A stretch of DNA of 64,000 bases from Sphingomonas oryzagri (GCF_029906645.1 NZ_JARYGZ010000001.1:496001-560000), one strand, 5' to 3'; positions 18,636 through 30,389 are shown, numbered from the stretch's first letter. Translations and numbers: made by a program. The notes: a model not told the origin generated them from the sequence alone.

Positions 18636-19088
18636 TTAGCTCAGCCGCGCCTTCACCAGGCCGCTCGCCTTGGCCATGTCGAGGCTGGTGGCGTGGCGTG
18701 CCTTCAGTTCCGCCATCACGCGCCCCATGTCCTTCAGCCCCTCGGCGCCGATCTCCGCCTTGATCGCGTCGATCGCGGCGACCGTCTCCTCGTCGGACAT
18801 GCGCCTGGGCAGGAAGCCCTCGATCACCGCCAGCTCGTTCGCCTCGGCCGCCGCCAGCTCGGGGCGGTTGCCTTTTTCGTACATCTCGATCGATTCGCGG
18901 CGCTGCTTGGCCATCTTGTTGAGCACTTCGACCACCAGAGCGTCGTCGTCGGCCGGAGCGCCGCCGGTGCGCGCCTCGATGTCGCGATTCTTGATCGCGC
19001 TCTGGATCAGGCGGATGGCGGCGGTTTTCTCGGCCTCGCGGGCCTTCATGGCCGTCACGAGGGCGGTCTTGATGTCGTCTCTGATCAT
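18636..19088 (-). CDS. yqeY: GatB/YqeY domain protein
   Basis: A 150-residue protein with the YqeY fold, related to the tRNA-binding tail of GatB. Visible family features are the N-terminal helix DDIKTALVTAMKAREAEK, the IRLIQSAIKNRDIEAR segment, and FLPRRMSDEE followed by the conserved MGRVM segment. The role is thought to involve tRNA or amidotransferase function but is not settled. It is divergent from carA with about 135 bases between them. Confidence 0.93.
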   Translation of the reverse strand: MIRDDIKTALVTAMKAREAEKTAAIRLIQSAIKNRDIEARTGGAPADDDALVVEVLNKMAKQRRESIEMYEKGNRPELAAAEANELAVIEGFLPRRMSDEETVAAIDAIKAEIGAEGLKDMGRVMAELKARHATSLDMAKASGLVKARLS

Positions 19089-19223
19089 GGGAACCCGGCA
19101 GAAATCGGAAAGGCGGAGCTATAGCGGAGACGGCCGGAACTTACTAGATTGACCCTGCCTGCCCGCACCCCTAGGACGCCGCCCGTTTAACCACCCGTCC
19201 ACCACCTCAAGGAGAGCCAGCCG

Positions 19224-20405
19224 ATGGCCGATACCAATACGCGCGTCCCCGATGGAGCGACCGGCGTTCTGGTTCTGGCGAGCGGCGTGGTGCTGTTCGG
19301 GCGCGGCTTCGGCGCGGTCGGACAGGCGGTGGGCGAGGTCTGCTTCCACACCGCGATGACCGGCTATCAGGAGGCGATGACCGATCCCTCCTTCGAGAAG
19401 CAGATCATCACCTTCACCTTCCCGCACATCGGCAATGTCGGCGCCAACGGCGAGGATATCGAGGCGACCAACGCCCACGCGCTCGGCTGCGTGGTGCGCG
19501 AGGATGTGACGGCGCCCTCCAACTTCCGCGCCGCCCAGCGTTTCGACGAGTGGCTGAAGGCGAACGGCCGCATCGGCCTGTCGGGCATCGACACCCGCGC
19601 GCTGACCCGATCGATCCGCGTGAACGGCGCCCCCAACGGTGTGATCGCGCATGATCCCGAGGGCAAGTTCGACATCCCCGCGCTGATCGAGCAGGCCAAG
19701 GCCTGGCCCGGGCTGGAGGGGATGGATCTGGCGAAGGACGTCTCCGCGCTCCAGAGCTACCAGTGGGGCGACGGCCTGTGGACGCTGGGCGCCGGCTACA
19801 AGGCGGACGAGGCGAAGGCCGACGCCCCCCACGTCGTCGCGATCGATTATGGCCTCAAGCGCAACATCCTGCGCAACCTCGTCGCCGCCGGCGCGCGGGT
19901 GACGGTGGTGCCGGCGACCGCCAGCTTCGAGGACGTGATGCGCCACGAGCCCGACGGCGTGTTCCTCTCCAACGGCCCCGGCGATCCGGCCGCGACCGGC
20001 GAATATGCCGTCCCGGTGATCCGCAAGCTGCTGGAGGTGGGCAAGCCGATCTTCGGCATCTGCCTCGGCCACCAGATGCTGGGGCTGGCGGTGGGCGCCA
20101 AGACCTACAAGATGCACCAGGGCCATCGCGGCGCGAACCATCCGGTGAAGCGCGTCGGATCGGTCGAGGGCGCGGGGCGCGTCGAGATCACCAGCATGAA
20201 CCACGGCTTCGCGGTGGACGCCGACACGCTCCCCGCCAATGCCGAGGCGACGCACGTCTCGCTGTTCGACGGCAGCCTCGCGGGGCTTCGCCTCACCGAC
20301 AAGCCGGCCTTCTCCGTCCAGTACCACCCCGAAGCCAGCCCCGGCCCGCAGGACAGCCACTATCTGTTCGAGCAGTTCGTGGGCGCGCTGGGGAAGGGGG
20401 CGTGA
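19224..20405 (+). CDS. carA: Carbamoyl-phosphate synthase small subunit
   Basis: Glutaminase subunit that supplies ammonia to CarB for arginine and pyrimidine synthesis. The 393-residue protein has the CarA N-terminal domain (FHTAMTGYQEAMTDPSF) and a class I glutamine amidotransferase domain with nucleophile Cys in FGICLGHQMLGLAVG and the triad His-Glu in VQYHPEASPGP. AAGGAGAG precedes the ATG. Its stop overlaps the GTG of a secreted RraB-like gene, which separates it from carB. Confidence 0.98.
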   Translation: MADTNTRVPDGATGVLVLASGVVLFGRGFGAVGQAVGEVCFHTAMTGYQEAMTDPSFEKQIITFTFPHIGNVGANGEDIEATNAHALGCVVREDVTAPSNFRAAQRFDEWLKANGRIGLSGIDTRALTRSIRVNGAPNGVIAHDPEGKFDIPALIEQAKAWPGLEGMDLAKDVSALQSYQWGDGLWTLGAGYKADEAKADAPHVVAIDYGLKRNILRNLVAAGARVTVVPATASFEDVMRHEPDGVFLSNGPGDPAATGEYAVPVIRKLLEVGKPIFGICLGHQMLGLAVGAKTYKMHQGHRGANHPVKRVGSVEGAGRVEITSMNHGFAVDADTLPANAEATHVSLFDGSLAGLRLTDKPAFSVQYHPEASPGPQDSHYLFEQFVGALGKGA

Positions 20406-20812
20406 AGCGCTACGTCGCCTGCGTCATTGGGTGCGTTCTTCTCGGATCGTCGGCATCTGCCGCACCGACGTCGGCGGATGAGTGCGTAGGCGCGAAGCTG
20501 CCGGCGAGCCTCGGCGTGATCGATCAGATGGCGTCCAATAGCCTCGATCTCACCAAGTCTCGCGCAATCACACAGCTGTTTCTCGGTTCGCCCAAGGCGC
20601 TTGCCAAGCTGCAGCCATCGCTGACTCAGGCTGGGTACAAGGTGAGCCTCGATCCAGCGGGCGGTCGTTTGATCGCCGCGAAGGATGAGGTCGTCACCAG
20701 CGACTGGGTCAAATCCGTCATTCCGCAGATGTGTAACGCCGCCGCCCGAAACGCCGTCGAATATGATGGTTGGGATGTCGACGTTGCCGCCGATCACATT
20801 TCCTCAAACTGA
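20402..20812 (+). CDS. Secreted RraB-like domain protein
   Basis: The 136-residue product begins at GTG 20402, overlapping the carA stop. It has a signal peptide (VKRYVACVIGCVLLGSSASA) and a mature part whose layout resembles the RraB (ribonuclease E inhibitor) fold: an N-terminal strand, an ALAKLQPSLTQAGYKVSLD segment, a WVKS helix and the typical ending YDGWDVDV. RraB itself is cytoplasmic, so a periplasmic relative would have another role. Composition is less GC-rich than carA and carB, which suggests later insertion. Family match is moderate. Confidence 0.7.
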   Translation: MKRYVACVIGCVLLGSSASAAPTSADECVGAKLPASLGVIDQMASNSLDLTKSRAITQLFLGSPKALAKLQPSLTQAGYKVSLDPAGGRLIAAKDEVVTSDWVKSVIPQMCNAAARNAVEYDGWDVDVAADHISSN

Positions 20813-20821
20813 AGAATAAAG

Positions 20822-23800
20822 ATGCCCAAACGCACCGACATCTCCTCCATCCTGGTCATCGGCGCGGGGCCGATCGTCATCGGGCAGGCGTGCGAGTTCG
20901 ATTATTCGGGCACGCAGGCGATCAAGGCGCTCAAGGAAGAGGGCTATCGCATCGTCCTGGTCAATTCGAACCCGGCGACGATCATGACCGATCCCGAATT
21001 CGCCGACGCCACCTATGTCGAGCCGATCACGCCTGCCGTCGTCGCCAAGATCATCGAGAAGGAGCGGCCCGACGCGGTGCTCCCCACGATGGGCGGGCAG
21101 ACCGCGCTCAACACCGCGCTGGCGCTGTTCAACGACGGCACACTGGAGAAGTTCGGCGTCACCATGATCGGCGCCGATGCCGAGGCGATCGACAAGGCGG
21201 AGGACCGGCAGAAGTTCCGCGCGGCGATGGACAAGATCGGCCTCGAAAGCGCGCGCTCCGGCGTGGCGCACACGATGGACGAGGCGATGGCGGCGCTGGA
21301 GACGGTCGGCCTGCCGGCGATCATCCGCCCGTCCTTCACGCTGGGCGGCACCGGCGGCGGCGTCGCCTACAACAAGGAGGAGTTCGTCCGCATCGTCGGC
21401 ACCGGCCTCGATGCGTCGCCCACCACCGAGGTGCTGATCGAGGAATCGCTGCTCGGTTGGAAAGAGTATGAGATGGAGGTCGTGCGGGATCGCAACGACA
21501 ATTGCATCATCATCTGCTCGATCGAGAATGTCGATCCGATGGGCGTCCACACCGGCGATTCCATCACCGTCGCGCCGGCGCTGACGCTGACCGACAAGGA
21601 ATATCAGATCATGCGCAACGCCAGCATCGCGGTGCTGCGCGAGATCGGCGTGGAGACGGGCGGTTCCAACGTGCAGTTCGCGGTCAATCCGAAGGACGGC
21701 CGCCTGATCGTGATCGAGATGAACCCGCGCGTCTCGCGCTCCTCGGCGCTGGCGTCCAAGGCGACCGGTTTCCCGATCGCCAAGGTCGCCGCCAAGCTGG
21801 CGGTGGGCTACACGCTCGACGAGATCATGAACGACATCACCGGGGCGACGCCGGCGAGCTTCGAGCCGACGATCGACTATGTCGTCACCAAGATCCCGCG
21901 CTTCGCCTTCGAGAAGTTCAAGGGCAGCGACGATACGCTGACGACCGCCATGAAGAGCGTCGGCGAAGTCATGGCGATCGGGCGGAATATCCACGAATCG
22001 GTGCAGAAGGCGCTGCGCGGGCTGGAGACGGGGCTGGCGGGCTTCAACCCGGTGCAGCATCTCGCCGGGCGCCCGCGCTCGGAGATCGAGGCGGCGCTGG
22101 CGCGGCCGACGCCGGACCGGCTGCTCTACGCGGCCCAGGCGCTGCGCGAGGGCTTCACCGTCGACGAGATCCACGCGATCGCGAAATACGATCCCTGGTT
22201 CCTGGAGCGCATCCGCGAGATCGTGCTCGCCGAGGAGGAGGTGCGCGCCAACGGGCTTCCCCGTGACGCGGCGGGGATGCGCCGCCTCAAGGCGATGGGC
22301 TTCTCCGACCGCCGCTTGGCCTGGCTGGCGCTGGAGAGCGCCAACCTGCGCCCCGGCACCGAGCGGATGCAGGCGCGCGGCTCCGGCCTGATCCACGATA
22401 CGCTGGTCGCGATGACCGGCGGCGTGACCGAGGCCGAGGTGCGGGCGCTCCGCCACAAGCTCGGCGTGCGCCCCGTCTTCAAGCGCATCGACACCTGCGC
22501 GGCCGAGTTCGAGGCCAAGACGCCCTACATGTATTCCACCTACGAGGCGCCCGTCTTCGGCGAGCCCGAGAACGAGGCTATGCCGAGCGACCGGAAGAAG
22601 GTGGTGATCCTCGGCGGCGGCCCGAACCGGATCGGGCAGGGCATCGAGTTCGATTATTGCTGCTGCCACGCCTGCTTCGCGCTGGCCGATGCGGGCTACG
22701 AGACGATCATGGTCAACTGCAACCCGGAGACGGTGAGCACCGACTATGACACGTCCGACCGCCTCTATTTCGAGCCGCTGACCGTCGAGGACGTGCTGGA
22801 AATCCTCCACGTCGAGATGTCGAACGGCACGCTCCACGGCGTGATCGTCCAGTTCGGCGGGCAGACCCCGCTCAAGCTGGCGGCGGAGCTGGAGGCGGCG
22901 GGTATTCCGATCCTCGGCACTTCGCCCGACGCGATCGATCTGGCGGAGGATCGCGAGCGCTTCGCGGCGCTGGTGACGCGCCTCGGCCTCAAGCAGCCGC
23001 GCAACGGCATCGCGCGCTCGCGCGAAGAGGCGATCGCGGTCGCCGAGCGGGTCGGTTATCCGGTGCTGATGCGGCCGAGCTATGTGCTGGGCGGCCGGGC
23101 GATGGAGATCGTCGACAGCCAGGAGCAGCTGGAAAATTACATCCAGACCGCCGTGCAGGTCTCCGGCGACTCACCCGTGCTGATCGACCAGTATCTGCGC
23201 GACGCGATCGAGGTGGACGTCGATGCCATCGCCGACGGAACAGATGTCGTCGTGGCGGGCGTGATGCAGCATATCGAGGAAGCGGGCGTCCATTCGGGTG
23301 ACTCCGCTTGCACGCTGCCGCCCTACAGCCTGTCCGACGCGATCATCGCCGAGATCAAGAAGCAGGCGGATGCACTGGCCCGCGCGCTGATGGTCGAGGG
23401 CCTGATGAACATCCAGTTCGCGGTGAAGGACGGCGACGTCTATCTGATCGAGGTCAACCCGCGCGCCAGCCGCACCGTGCCGTTCGTGGCGAAGGCGATT
23501 GGCGTGCCGGTCGCCAAGATCGCGGCGCGGGTGATGGCGGGCGAGAAACTCGCCACCTTCCCGTCGATCGAGCGCAAGCCGGAGCATATCGCGATCAAGG
23601 AGGCGGTGTTCCCCTGGGCGCGCTTCCCCGGCGTCGATCCCGTCCTCTCGCCGGAAATGAAGTCCACCGGCGAAGTCATGGGAATCGACAGCAATTTCGG
23701 GGCGGCTTTCCTGAAGTCCCAGCTCGGCGGCGGCGTCGTGCTGCCCACCAAGGGCCGCGTCTTCATCTCGGTAAAGGACGGCGACAAGGCGCACATCCTG

Positions 23801-24157
23801 CCCGGCGCGCAGGTGTTGGCGGAGATCGGCTTCACCATCGTCGCCACCGGCGGCACCGCCGATTACCTGACCCAGCAGGGCATCGCGGTGGAGAAGGTGA
23901 ACAAGGTCGCGCAGGGCCGCCCGCACATCGTCGACATGATCAAGGATGGCGGGATCGACCTGATCTTCAACACCACCGAAGGGTGGCAGTCGCTGCTCGA
24001 CAGCCGCGCGATCCGCGTGTCGGCGGTGGCGGGCAAGATTCCGTATTTCACAACCGCGGCGGCCAGCGTGGCTGCGGCGCGTGCAATCGCTGCGTTGCGG
24101 GACAGGCCGCTTGAAGTGCGGCCGCTCCAATCCTACTATACTCCGCTGCCGCTTTGA
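20822..24157 (+). CDS. carB: Carbamoyl-phosphate synthase large subunit
   Basis: Makes carbamoyl phosphate from bicarbonate, ammonia and ATP. The 1111-residue protein has two homologous ATP-grasp halves, seen as paired glycine-rich starts ([20 protein letters not shown] and [20 protein letters not shown]) and paired MNPR/VNPR ends ([17 protein letters not shown] and [17 protein letters not shown]), then an MGS-like allosteric domain with [12 protein letters not shown]. It starts nine bases after the RraB-like gene; the SD is weak, so coupling to the upstream gene is likely. Confidence 0.98.
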   Translation: MPKRTDISSILVIGAGPIVIGQACEFDYSGTQAIKALKEEGYRIVLVNSNPATIMTDPEFADATYVEPITPAVVAKIIEKERPDAVLPTMGGQTALNTALALFNDGTLEKFGVTMIGADAEAIDKAEDRQKFRAAMDKIGLESARSGVAHTMDEAMAALETVGLPAIIRPSFTLGGTGGGVAYNKEEFVRIVGTGLDASPTTEVLIEESLLGWKEYEMEVVRDRNDNCIIICSIENVDPMGVHTGDSITVAPALTLTDKEYQIMRNASIAVLREIGVETGGSNVQFAVNPKDGRLIVIEMNPRVSRSSALASKATGFPIAKVAAKLAVGYTLDEIMNDITGATPASFEPTIDYVVTKIPRFAFEKFKGSDDTLTTAMKSVGEVMAIGRNIHESVQKALRGLETGLAGFNPVQHLAGRPRSEIEAALARPTPDRLLYAAQALREGFTVDEIHAIAKYDPWFLERIREIVLAEEEVRANGLPRDAAGMRRLKAMGFSDRRLAWLALESANLRPGTERMQARGSGLIHDTLVAMTGGVTEAEVRALRHKLGVRPVFKRIDTCAAEFEAKTPYMYSTYEAPVFGEPENEAMPSDRKKVVILGGGPNRIGQGIEFDYCCCHACFALADAGYETIMVNCNPETVSTDYDTSDRLYFEPLTVEDVLEILHVEMSNGTLHGVIVQFGGQTPLKLAAELEAAGIPILGTSPDAIDLAEDRERFAALVTRLGLKQPRNGIARSREEAIAVAERVGYPVLMRPSYVLGGRAMEIVDSQEQLENYIQTAVQVSGDSPVLIDQYLRDAIEVDVDAIADGTDVVVAGVMQHIEEAGVHSGDSACTLPPYSLSDAIIAEIKKQADALARALMVEGLMNIQFAVKDGDVYLIEVNPRASRTVPFVAKAIGVPVAKIAARVMAGEKLATFPSIERKPEHIAIKEAVFPWARFPGVDPVLSPEMKSTGEVMGIDSNFGAAFLKSQLGGGVVLPTKGRVFISVKDGDKAHILPGAQVLAEIGFTIVATGGTADYLTQQGIAVEKVNKVAQGRPHIVDMIKDGGIDLIFNTTEGWQSLLDSRAIRVSAVAGKIPYFTTAAASVAAARAIAALRDRPLEVRPLQSYYTPLPL

Positions 24158-24242
24158 TCTCCCGAACACGATAAGCGTAAGGAACGGCCCGGAGGGAGGG
24201 CCGGAAGGCGGTATATTTTGACGACGAAAGGCAGTGGGTAGG

Positions 24243-24722
24243 ATGGCGACCGTCGAGAAGATGCCGATGCTCAAGGAGGGCTACGAGCTTATCTCCAAGG
24301 AGCTGGTGCGCCTCAAAACCATCGAGCGCCCCGAGGTGATCGACGCGATCGAGGAAGCGCGCGCCCATGGCGACCTTTCCGAAAACGCCGAATATCACGC
24401 CGCCAAGGAGCGTCAGGGCCAGATCGAGGCGACCATCGCCGATTACGAGGACCGGATGAGCCGCGCCGTCGTGATCGATCCGACCGAGCTTTCGGGCGAC
24501 AAGGTGGTGTTCGGCGCCACCGTCACCCTGCTCGACGAGGACGACAAGCCGGTGAAGTACCAGATCGTCGGGCAGATCGAGGCGGACGCCAAGAAGGGCC
24601 GCATTTCGTACAATTCGCCGCTGGGCCGCGCGCTGATCGGCCGGAAGATCGGCGACGACGTCGAGGTGACGGTGCCGTCGGGCGACCGCTACTACGCGGT
24701 CGACAAGATCGAGTTCATCTGA
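24243..24722 (+). CDS. greA: Transcription elongation factor GreA
   Basis: Rescues backtracked RNA polymerase by stimulating transcript cleavage. The 159-residue protein has the N-terminal coiled coil with the tip motif [20 protein letters not shown], holding the acidic pair that enters the polymerase channel, and the C-terminal FKBP-like domain ([20 protein letters not shown]). ATG at 24243 is preferred to a GTG at 24234. It follows carB after 85 bases and is on the same strand. Confidence 0.97.
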   Translation: MATVEKMPMLKEGYELISKELVRLKTIERPEVIDAIEEARAHGDLSENAEYHAAKERQGQIEATIADYEDRMSRAVVIDPTELSGDKVVFGATVTLLDEDDKPVKYQIVGQIEADAKKGRISYNSPLGRALIGRKIGDDVEVTVPSGDRYYAVDKIEFI

Positions 24723-24741
24723 GCCGACCGTCCATGACGAT

Positions 24742-24820
24742 CGTCATGGCGAGCGAAGCAATCCGGCGCCGCGAGCGTAGCGGCATGGATTGTCGCGTCG
24801 CTACGCTCCTCACAATGACG
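24742..24820. repeat. Inverted repeat of the CGTCATTGCGAGC family
   Basis: The left arm is CGTCATGGCGAGCGAAGCAA then TCC; the right arm is GGATTGTCGCG and CTCCTCACAATGACG. It fills the space between greA and the rhomboid gene and may end the greA transcript. Same family as 1423-1507. Confidence 0.8.
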
Positions 24821-24828
24821 GCCCGCTG

Positions 24829-25470
24829 ATGCGCCTGCCGCCTGCGCGCGCGACGATCGCGATCGCCGCAGTCACCGCGCTCGCCTGGGTGGCGGCGGTG
24901 CTCGCGGGGCAGACCGATCGCATTGCGATGCTCGCCGGTTTCATTCCGGCGCGCGTCGGCAGCCTGCAGGTCGAGGGCGCGGCTCCGGTCTGGCTGACGC
25001 CGCTGAGCTGCACGCTGATCCATGCCGGCATCTGGCACATCGCGTTCAACCTGCTGATGATCGTGTTCTGCGGCCGGCTGGTCGAGGCATCGGTGGGGCC
25101 GGGCGGGGTGATCGTCACCTATCTGATCGGCGCCTACGTGTCCTGCGCCGCGCAATATGCGGTGGCGCCGCACTCCGGTATCCCGATGGTGGGCGCGAGC
25201 GGAGCGGGGTCGGCGCTGATCGGGGCCTACGCGCTTCTCTACAGCCGGCGCCGTGCGGTGGGCTGGGGTCCGTTTTCCGGCCAGTTCCTGCAGATCCTGT
25301 GGCTGGCCGCCGCCTGGATCGGGATCCAGCTGCTGATGAACTTCGCGTCCGGCGAGGTGCCGGGGACGCCGGACGGGGCGCTGATCGCGGCGCCCGCGCA
25401 TGTCGGCGGCTTCCTGGCCGGGCTGGCGCTGGCCCGGCCGCTACTGCTGTTCCGCTACCGCGACGCCTGA
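24829..25470 (+). CDS. Rhomboid family intramembrane serine protease
   Basis: A 213-residue protein with about six hydrophobic helices. The nucleophile motif is VGASGAGSALIGAY with Ser124, and the catalytic His is probably His191 in APAHVGGFLAGL; both are present, so it should be active. The HxxxN-type helix is seen as HAGIWHIAFNLLMIV. It cleaves substrates within the inner membrane; targets are unknown. The ATG at 24829 lies nine bases after a repeat and lacks a good SD, so the exact start is uncertain. Confidence 0.92.
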   Translation: MRLPPARATIAIAAVTALAWVAAVLAGQTDRIAMLAGFIPARVGSLQVEGAAPVWLTPLSCTLIHAGIWHIAFNLLMIVFCGRLVEASVGPGGVIVTYLIGAYVSCAAQYAVAPHSGIPMVGASGAGSALIGAYALLYSRRRAVGWGPFSGQFLQILWLAAAWIGIQLLMNFASGEVPGTPDGALIAAPAHVGGFLAGLALARPLLLFRYRDA

Positions 25471-25480
25471 GAATGAAGCC

Positions 25481-25696
25481 TTAGAGGTCGTTCTCTTCGA
25501 GCAGGCGGTGCAGGTGCACCACCACATACTTCATTTCGGCGTCGTCGATCGAGCGCTGCGAGGCCGAACGCCACGCATCCTTGGCCGACGCGAAATCGGG
25601 GTAGACGCCGACGAAGTCGATCGCCTTCAGATCCTCGAAGTCGAGGCCCTGCGGATCCTTCACGCGACCGCCGAAAACGAGATGGAGCTTGCTCAT
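25481..25696 (-). CDS. DUF4170 protein
   Basis: A 71-residue protein that matches the alphaproteobacterial DUF4170 family over its full length: LHLVFGGRVKDPQG, the acidic FEDLKAIDFVGVYPDF segment, SAKDAWRSASQRSIDDAEM and the closing YVVVHLHRLLEE. No function is established. AGGTG stands before the ATG. It is convergent with the rhomboid gene, with ten bases between stops. Confidence 0.9.
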   Translation of the reverse strand: MSKLHLVFGGRVKDPQGLDFEDLKAIDFVGVYPDFASAKDAWRSASQRSIDDAEMKYVVVHLHRLLEENDL

Positions 25697-25818
25697 GAGT
25701 GCACCTGCCGCTGCTTCTGCTGATGGGGCAGGCGCCTAGGCTCGTTTGCCGCGCCGCACAAGAGGCGGCGCGACAACGTTGGCGTGAGCGGGTTGCCGTG
25801 GGTGCGCAGAGGGCAATA

Positions 25819-25948
25819 CTCCCCGCAAGGGCGGGGAGGTGGCATGCGAGCATAACGCAGGGGAGGGCGGCGGCGGAGCGTCGGCGAGCGTGCCGCTGAC
25901 CGCCCCCTCCGACGCCCTACGGGCGCCACCTCCCCCTGGCGGGGGAGG
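25819..25948. repeat. Paired CCTCCCC hairpins
   Basis: Two stems, CTCCCCGC-AAGG-GCGGGGAG (25819-25838) and CCTCCCCC-TGGC-GGGGGAGG (25929-25948), face each other across a GC-rich centre. The second is followed by ATTTTAT. They lie 3' of the MlaC-like gene, which reads toward them on the minus strand. The layout matches 37828-37954. Nothing else is seen in 25697-25987. Confidence 0.7.
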
Positions 25949-25987
25949 ATTTTATGGCCGGAACCGAGGCTTCAGCCATAAGGGGCG

Positions 25988-26590
25988 TCAGCCGCGCGAT
26001 TTCATGAACGCGACGAGCTTGTCGAAGCCGTTCTTCTGTACGTAGGAATCGAAGTCCGCCGTCTGGGTCAGCACCAGGTTGATGCCCGAGACGGTGAGGT
26101 TCGACACCTTGTAGCCGCCGCCGATCCGCTGCACCGTCCAGATTGCGTTGATCGGCGCCTTGCCGGGCTGCAGCACCTGGCTCACCACCGCCGCGCCATC
26201 GCCGCGCGGCACGGCCCGGATCACCTTCACCTGCGCGTTCGCATAATCGAACAGCCGGTCGGCATAGGTGTTGATGATGAAGCCCGGCAGCGCCGCCTTG
26301 TAGGCCGAATATTGCGCCGGGCTGATCTGCGGCTTCCAGCGCGCGATCAGCTTGTCGCCGATCTCGTCGACCGCGAAATACTGGCCGAGCAGGGTGCGGA
26401 ACTGCGCGCGCGCTGCGGACTGGCTACCCGAATGGAGCGTGCTGAACGCCTGGCCCGACAGCGTGGTGATGAAGCGCGACGGGTCGCTGTTGTCGACGGC
26501 CGCCGCCGAGGCGGGGGCAACGCCCATCGTGGCGACGAAGCCGGAAGCGCCCAGCAGCGCGGCACCAAGCATCAGGCGGAAACGGGACAT
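25988..26590 (-). CDS. MlaC/Ttg2D-like phospholipid-binding periplasmic protein
   Basis: A 200-residue exported protein. The signal peptide is MSRFRLMLGAALLGASGFVA up to an ASA-type site. The mature part is a helical MlaC-like domain (SGQAFSTLHSG, RTLLGQYFAVDEIG) with the beta segment INAIWTVQRIGGGYKVSNLTV and GINLVLTQ typical of the family. MlaC carries phospholipids between membranes, but no mlaDEF genes are nearby; some members serve hopanoid traffic instead (HpnM). GGAG precedes the ATG at 26590. Confidence 0.85.
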   Translation of the reverse strand: MSRFRLMLGAALLGASGFVATMGVAPASAAAVDNSDPSRFITTLSGQAFSTLHSGSQSAARAQFRTLLGQYFAVDEIGDKLIARWKPQISPAQYSAYKAALPGFIINTYADRLFDYANAQVKVIRAVPRGDGAAVVSQVLQPGKAPINAIWTVQRIGGGYKVSNLTVSGINLVLTQTADFDSYVQKNGFDKLVAFMKSRG

Positions 26591-26703
26591 GCAACACTCC
26601 GTGAACATCGGCCGGAGATGCTCTCTCCGGGCCGTAAAAGATGGGCCGTGCTATGGCCGGGCCGACATGAACGCAGCCTGTGCCGGTTGGTTCACCGCTT
26701 GTT

Positions 26704-27237
26704 TCAGCTGCTCTTCTTCTTGGCGCTGTCGATGGCGGCGGCGCCGGCCGACCCGGCGGCGGCGATGGCGCCGTCCAGCAGCGACTTCATCGTCTCGCGG
26801 GCATGGTCCTTGCTGAGGCCCAGTTCGTCGAGCTTGTCGCGGCCGGCGCCCTTGGCCGCCTCGATCGCCTCGCCGGCGGCGCCGCGCACCTTCTCGCCCA
26901 TAGCGCCCAGCACCTTGGCCTCGCGCTCGGTGCGCGGGAGGAGGGCGCCGAGCACGGCGCCGACGGCGATGCCGCCGATCAGTACCGCGAGCGGGTTGCT
27001 GTCGAAGCCGTCGGCCGTCTTCTGGCGCGCAGAGGCATAGGCCTCCGAAGCCTTGTCGCGGCCCGAGGAATAAGCGTCGGTCACCTTGCCGCGCGCCTGC
27101 TCGATGCCGTCCTTGGTGCGTTCGACGGCCGCGTGGGCGGTCTTGCTGGCCTTGGCATAGGCATCGTCGATGCCGTCGCGGATCGCCTGGCGGGTGGTGG
27201 TCGCCGGGGTCTCGTCGCTGCCGGAGGTCTCGGTCAT
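26704..27237 (-). CDS. LEA-like membrane-anchored protein
   Basis: A 177-residue protein. The N-terminal 80 residues form an amphipathic, Ala/Lys/Asp-rich helix with LEA-like repeats (KASKTAHAAVERTKDG, YSSGRDKASEAYASAR), followed by one hydrophobic hairpin (NPLAVLIGGIAVGAVLGALL) and another amphipathic helix. This layout resembles ElaB/YqjD and DUF883 proteins, which anchor to the inner membrane and are stress-induced in enterobacteria. It is the last gene of a four-gene minus-strand run. The family call is by layout only. Confidence 0.6.
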   Translation of the reverse strand: MTETSGSDETPATTTRQAIRDGIDDAYAKASKTAHAAVERTKDGIEQARGKVTDAYSSGRDKASEAYASARQKTADGFDSNPLAVLIGGIAVGAVLGALLPRTEREAKVLGAMGEKVRGAAGEAIEAAKGAGRDKLDELGLSKDHARETMKSLLDGAIAAAGSAGAAAIDSAKKKSS

Positions 27238-27249
27238 GGGCCTTGTCCT

Positions 27250-27621
27250 TTACGAAGCGGGCTTGGGGGAGGGGCGTTTGCGGGGTGAACGGGGTTTGGG
27301 CGCGGAGGGTTCCTCCGCCTTCGCCTTGCGGCCGGCAAACAGCTTCGACAGCGGTTTGGCGGCGAGCAGCAGCCCGATGCCGGCGGCGGTCGCGGCGACG
27401 GTGGCGGGGCGTTCGCGTACCACCTGACTGGTGCTGCGGGCCAGTTCGGCGGAGCGTGTCTTCACCTGCTCCAGCGCCTCGTCCATCAGCGTGGAGGGGG
27501 CGATCTTCTGCTGGATCTGCTCGATCGTCGCCATCAGCCGGCCACGCGCGGCATCGACCTGCGATTGCGCGACATCGACGTCGTTGATGTTCGAGAAGAG
27601 GCGCTTGAGGACGCTCGTCAT
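27250..27621 (-). CDS. DUF3618 protein
   Basis: A 123-residue protein with the DUF3618 layout: a helical N-terminal part (VAQSQVDAARGRLMATIEQI) with the typical RxxLxxTIxxI pattern, a hydrophobic segment (PATVAATAAGIGLLLA) and a basic, Pro-rich tail that may bind lipids or nucleic acid. Its ATG overlaps the stop of the upstream holin-like gene (ATGA). Function unknown; such proteins accompany small inner-membrane and holin-like proteins in alphaproteobacteria. Confidence 0.8.
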   Translation of the reverse strand: MTSVLKRLFSNINDVDVAQSQVDAARGRLMATIEQIQQKIAPSTLMDEALEQVKTRSAELARSTSQVVRERPATVAATAAGIGLLLAAKPLSKLFAGRKAKAEEPSAPKPRSPRKRPSPKPAS

Positions 27622-27953
27622 GCCGGCGTCTCCGGTTCGGGCCTGGCGGGCGGCCCGGCGAGCAGGCGGATCGCCAGCCAGCCGAGGAACGCGGCCATCG
27701 CCAGCCCGCCGACCAGCAGGATCAGGCCGGCCAGTGCGGCGCCGACATAGGGCGCCAGCTCCAGCACCAGCCCGAGCATCAGCGCGACGACCGATGCGAA
27801 GGCGAGGCACGCCGCGATCAGCAGCAGGATGATCGCCGTTCGCGACCGGCGCAGGATCGCGAAGCCCTTGCTCTTGAGCAGATTGGCTTCGGCCCGCGCC
27901 AGCGCGCGCCCGTCCTCGATCAACTGACCGATCAGGCCACCCAGACCCAGCAT
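27618..27953 (-). CDS. Phage-holin-family (DUF1469-type) membrane protein
   Basis: A 111-residue protein with two transmembrane helices (AIILLLIAACLAFASVVALM and VGAALAGLILLVGGLAMAAF) after an amphipathic start (LIGQLIEDGRALARAEANL). That RxxARAE-type segment before the helices is typical of the holin-like Actinobacterial Holin-X/DUF1469 family. A GGGGGA site sits before the ATG. Its stop overlaps the DUF3618 start. There are no phage genes nearby, so it is a cellular member, not a lysis gene. Confidence 0.8.
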   Translation of the reverse strand: MLGLGGLIGQLIEDGRALARAEANLLKSKGFAILRRSRTAIILLLIAACLAFASVVALMLGLVLELAPYVGAALAGLILLVGGLAMAAFLGWLAIRLLAGPPARPEPETPA

Positions 27954-27976
27954 ATCCCCCGCGATCCCCGGACGGC

Positions 27977-30005
<2,029 letters not shown>

Positions 30006-30060
30006 TTCCAGTGAAAAGAGGCTTGAGTCGCGATTCGTTTGACTCGATAATGACGGCGTA

Positions 30061-30375
30061 ATGCGAAGCAAGCGTCGTCCTGTCGAAATCATCCGAGCCG
30101 CGGCTCTGCCCGCGCTGGCCTTGCTCGTCATCGGCAATTTCGCGGGCTACGCGATCGCCGGGCCGAACGGTCTACTCGCGCTTGGTGACTACAAGACGCA
30201 GCTTGCCCAGAGGCAGGCTCAGCTCAAGGTGATCGAGGCGCAGCGCGCGGCGCTGGCCCGCAAGGTCGCGTTGCTGGATGCCAAGCATGTCGATCCCGAT
30301 ATGGCGGACGAACTGGTCCGCCGCGACATGGGCCTCGCGCGCCCCGACGAAGTGATCATCCAGACCACGCCGTAA
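30061..30375 (+). CDS. ftsB: Septum formation initiator FtsB/DivIC family
   Basis: A 104-residue bitopic protein of the divisome. It has a basic cytoplasmic start, a transmembrane helix (ALPALALLVIGNFAGYAIAG), a periplasmic coiled coil (LAQRQAQLKVIEAQRAAL) and the closing segment ADELVRRDMGLARPDEVII, which matches the conserved FtsB/DivIC tail with its GxxxPxE-type motif. It sits between eno and the pdh genes, the usual position. No good SD is visible before the ATG. Confidence 0.9.
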   Translation: MRSKRRPVEIIRAAALPALALLVIGNFAGYAIAGPNGLLALGDYKTQLAQRQAQLKVIEAQRAALARKVALLDAKHVDPDMADELVRRDMGLARPDEVIIQTTP

Positions 30376-30389
30376 GGCATCCAAATCTC

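Noticed and set aside
27618-27953. Prophage lysis gene
   Set aside because: Holin-like families include cellular members; there are no other phage genes, and the neighbours are DUF3618 and LEA-like proteins.
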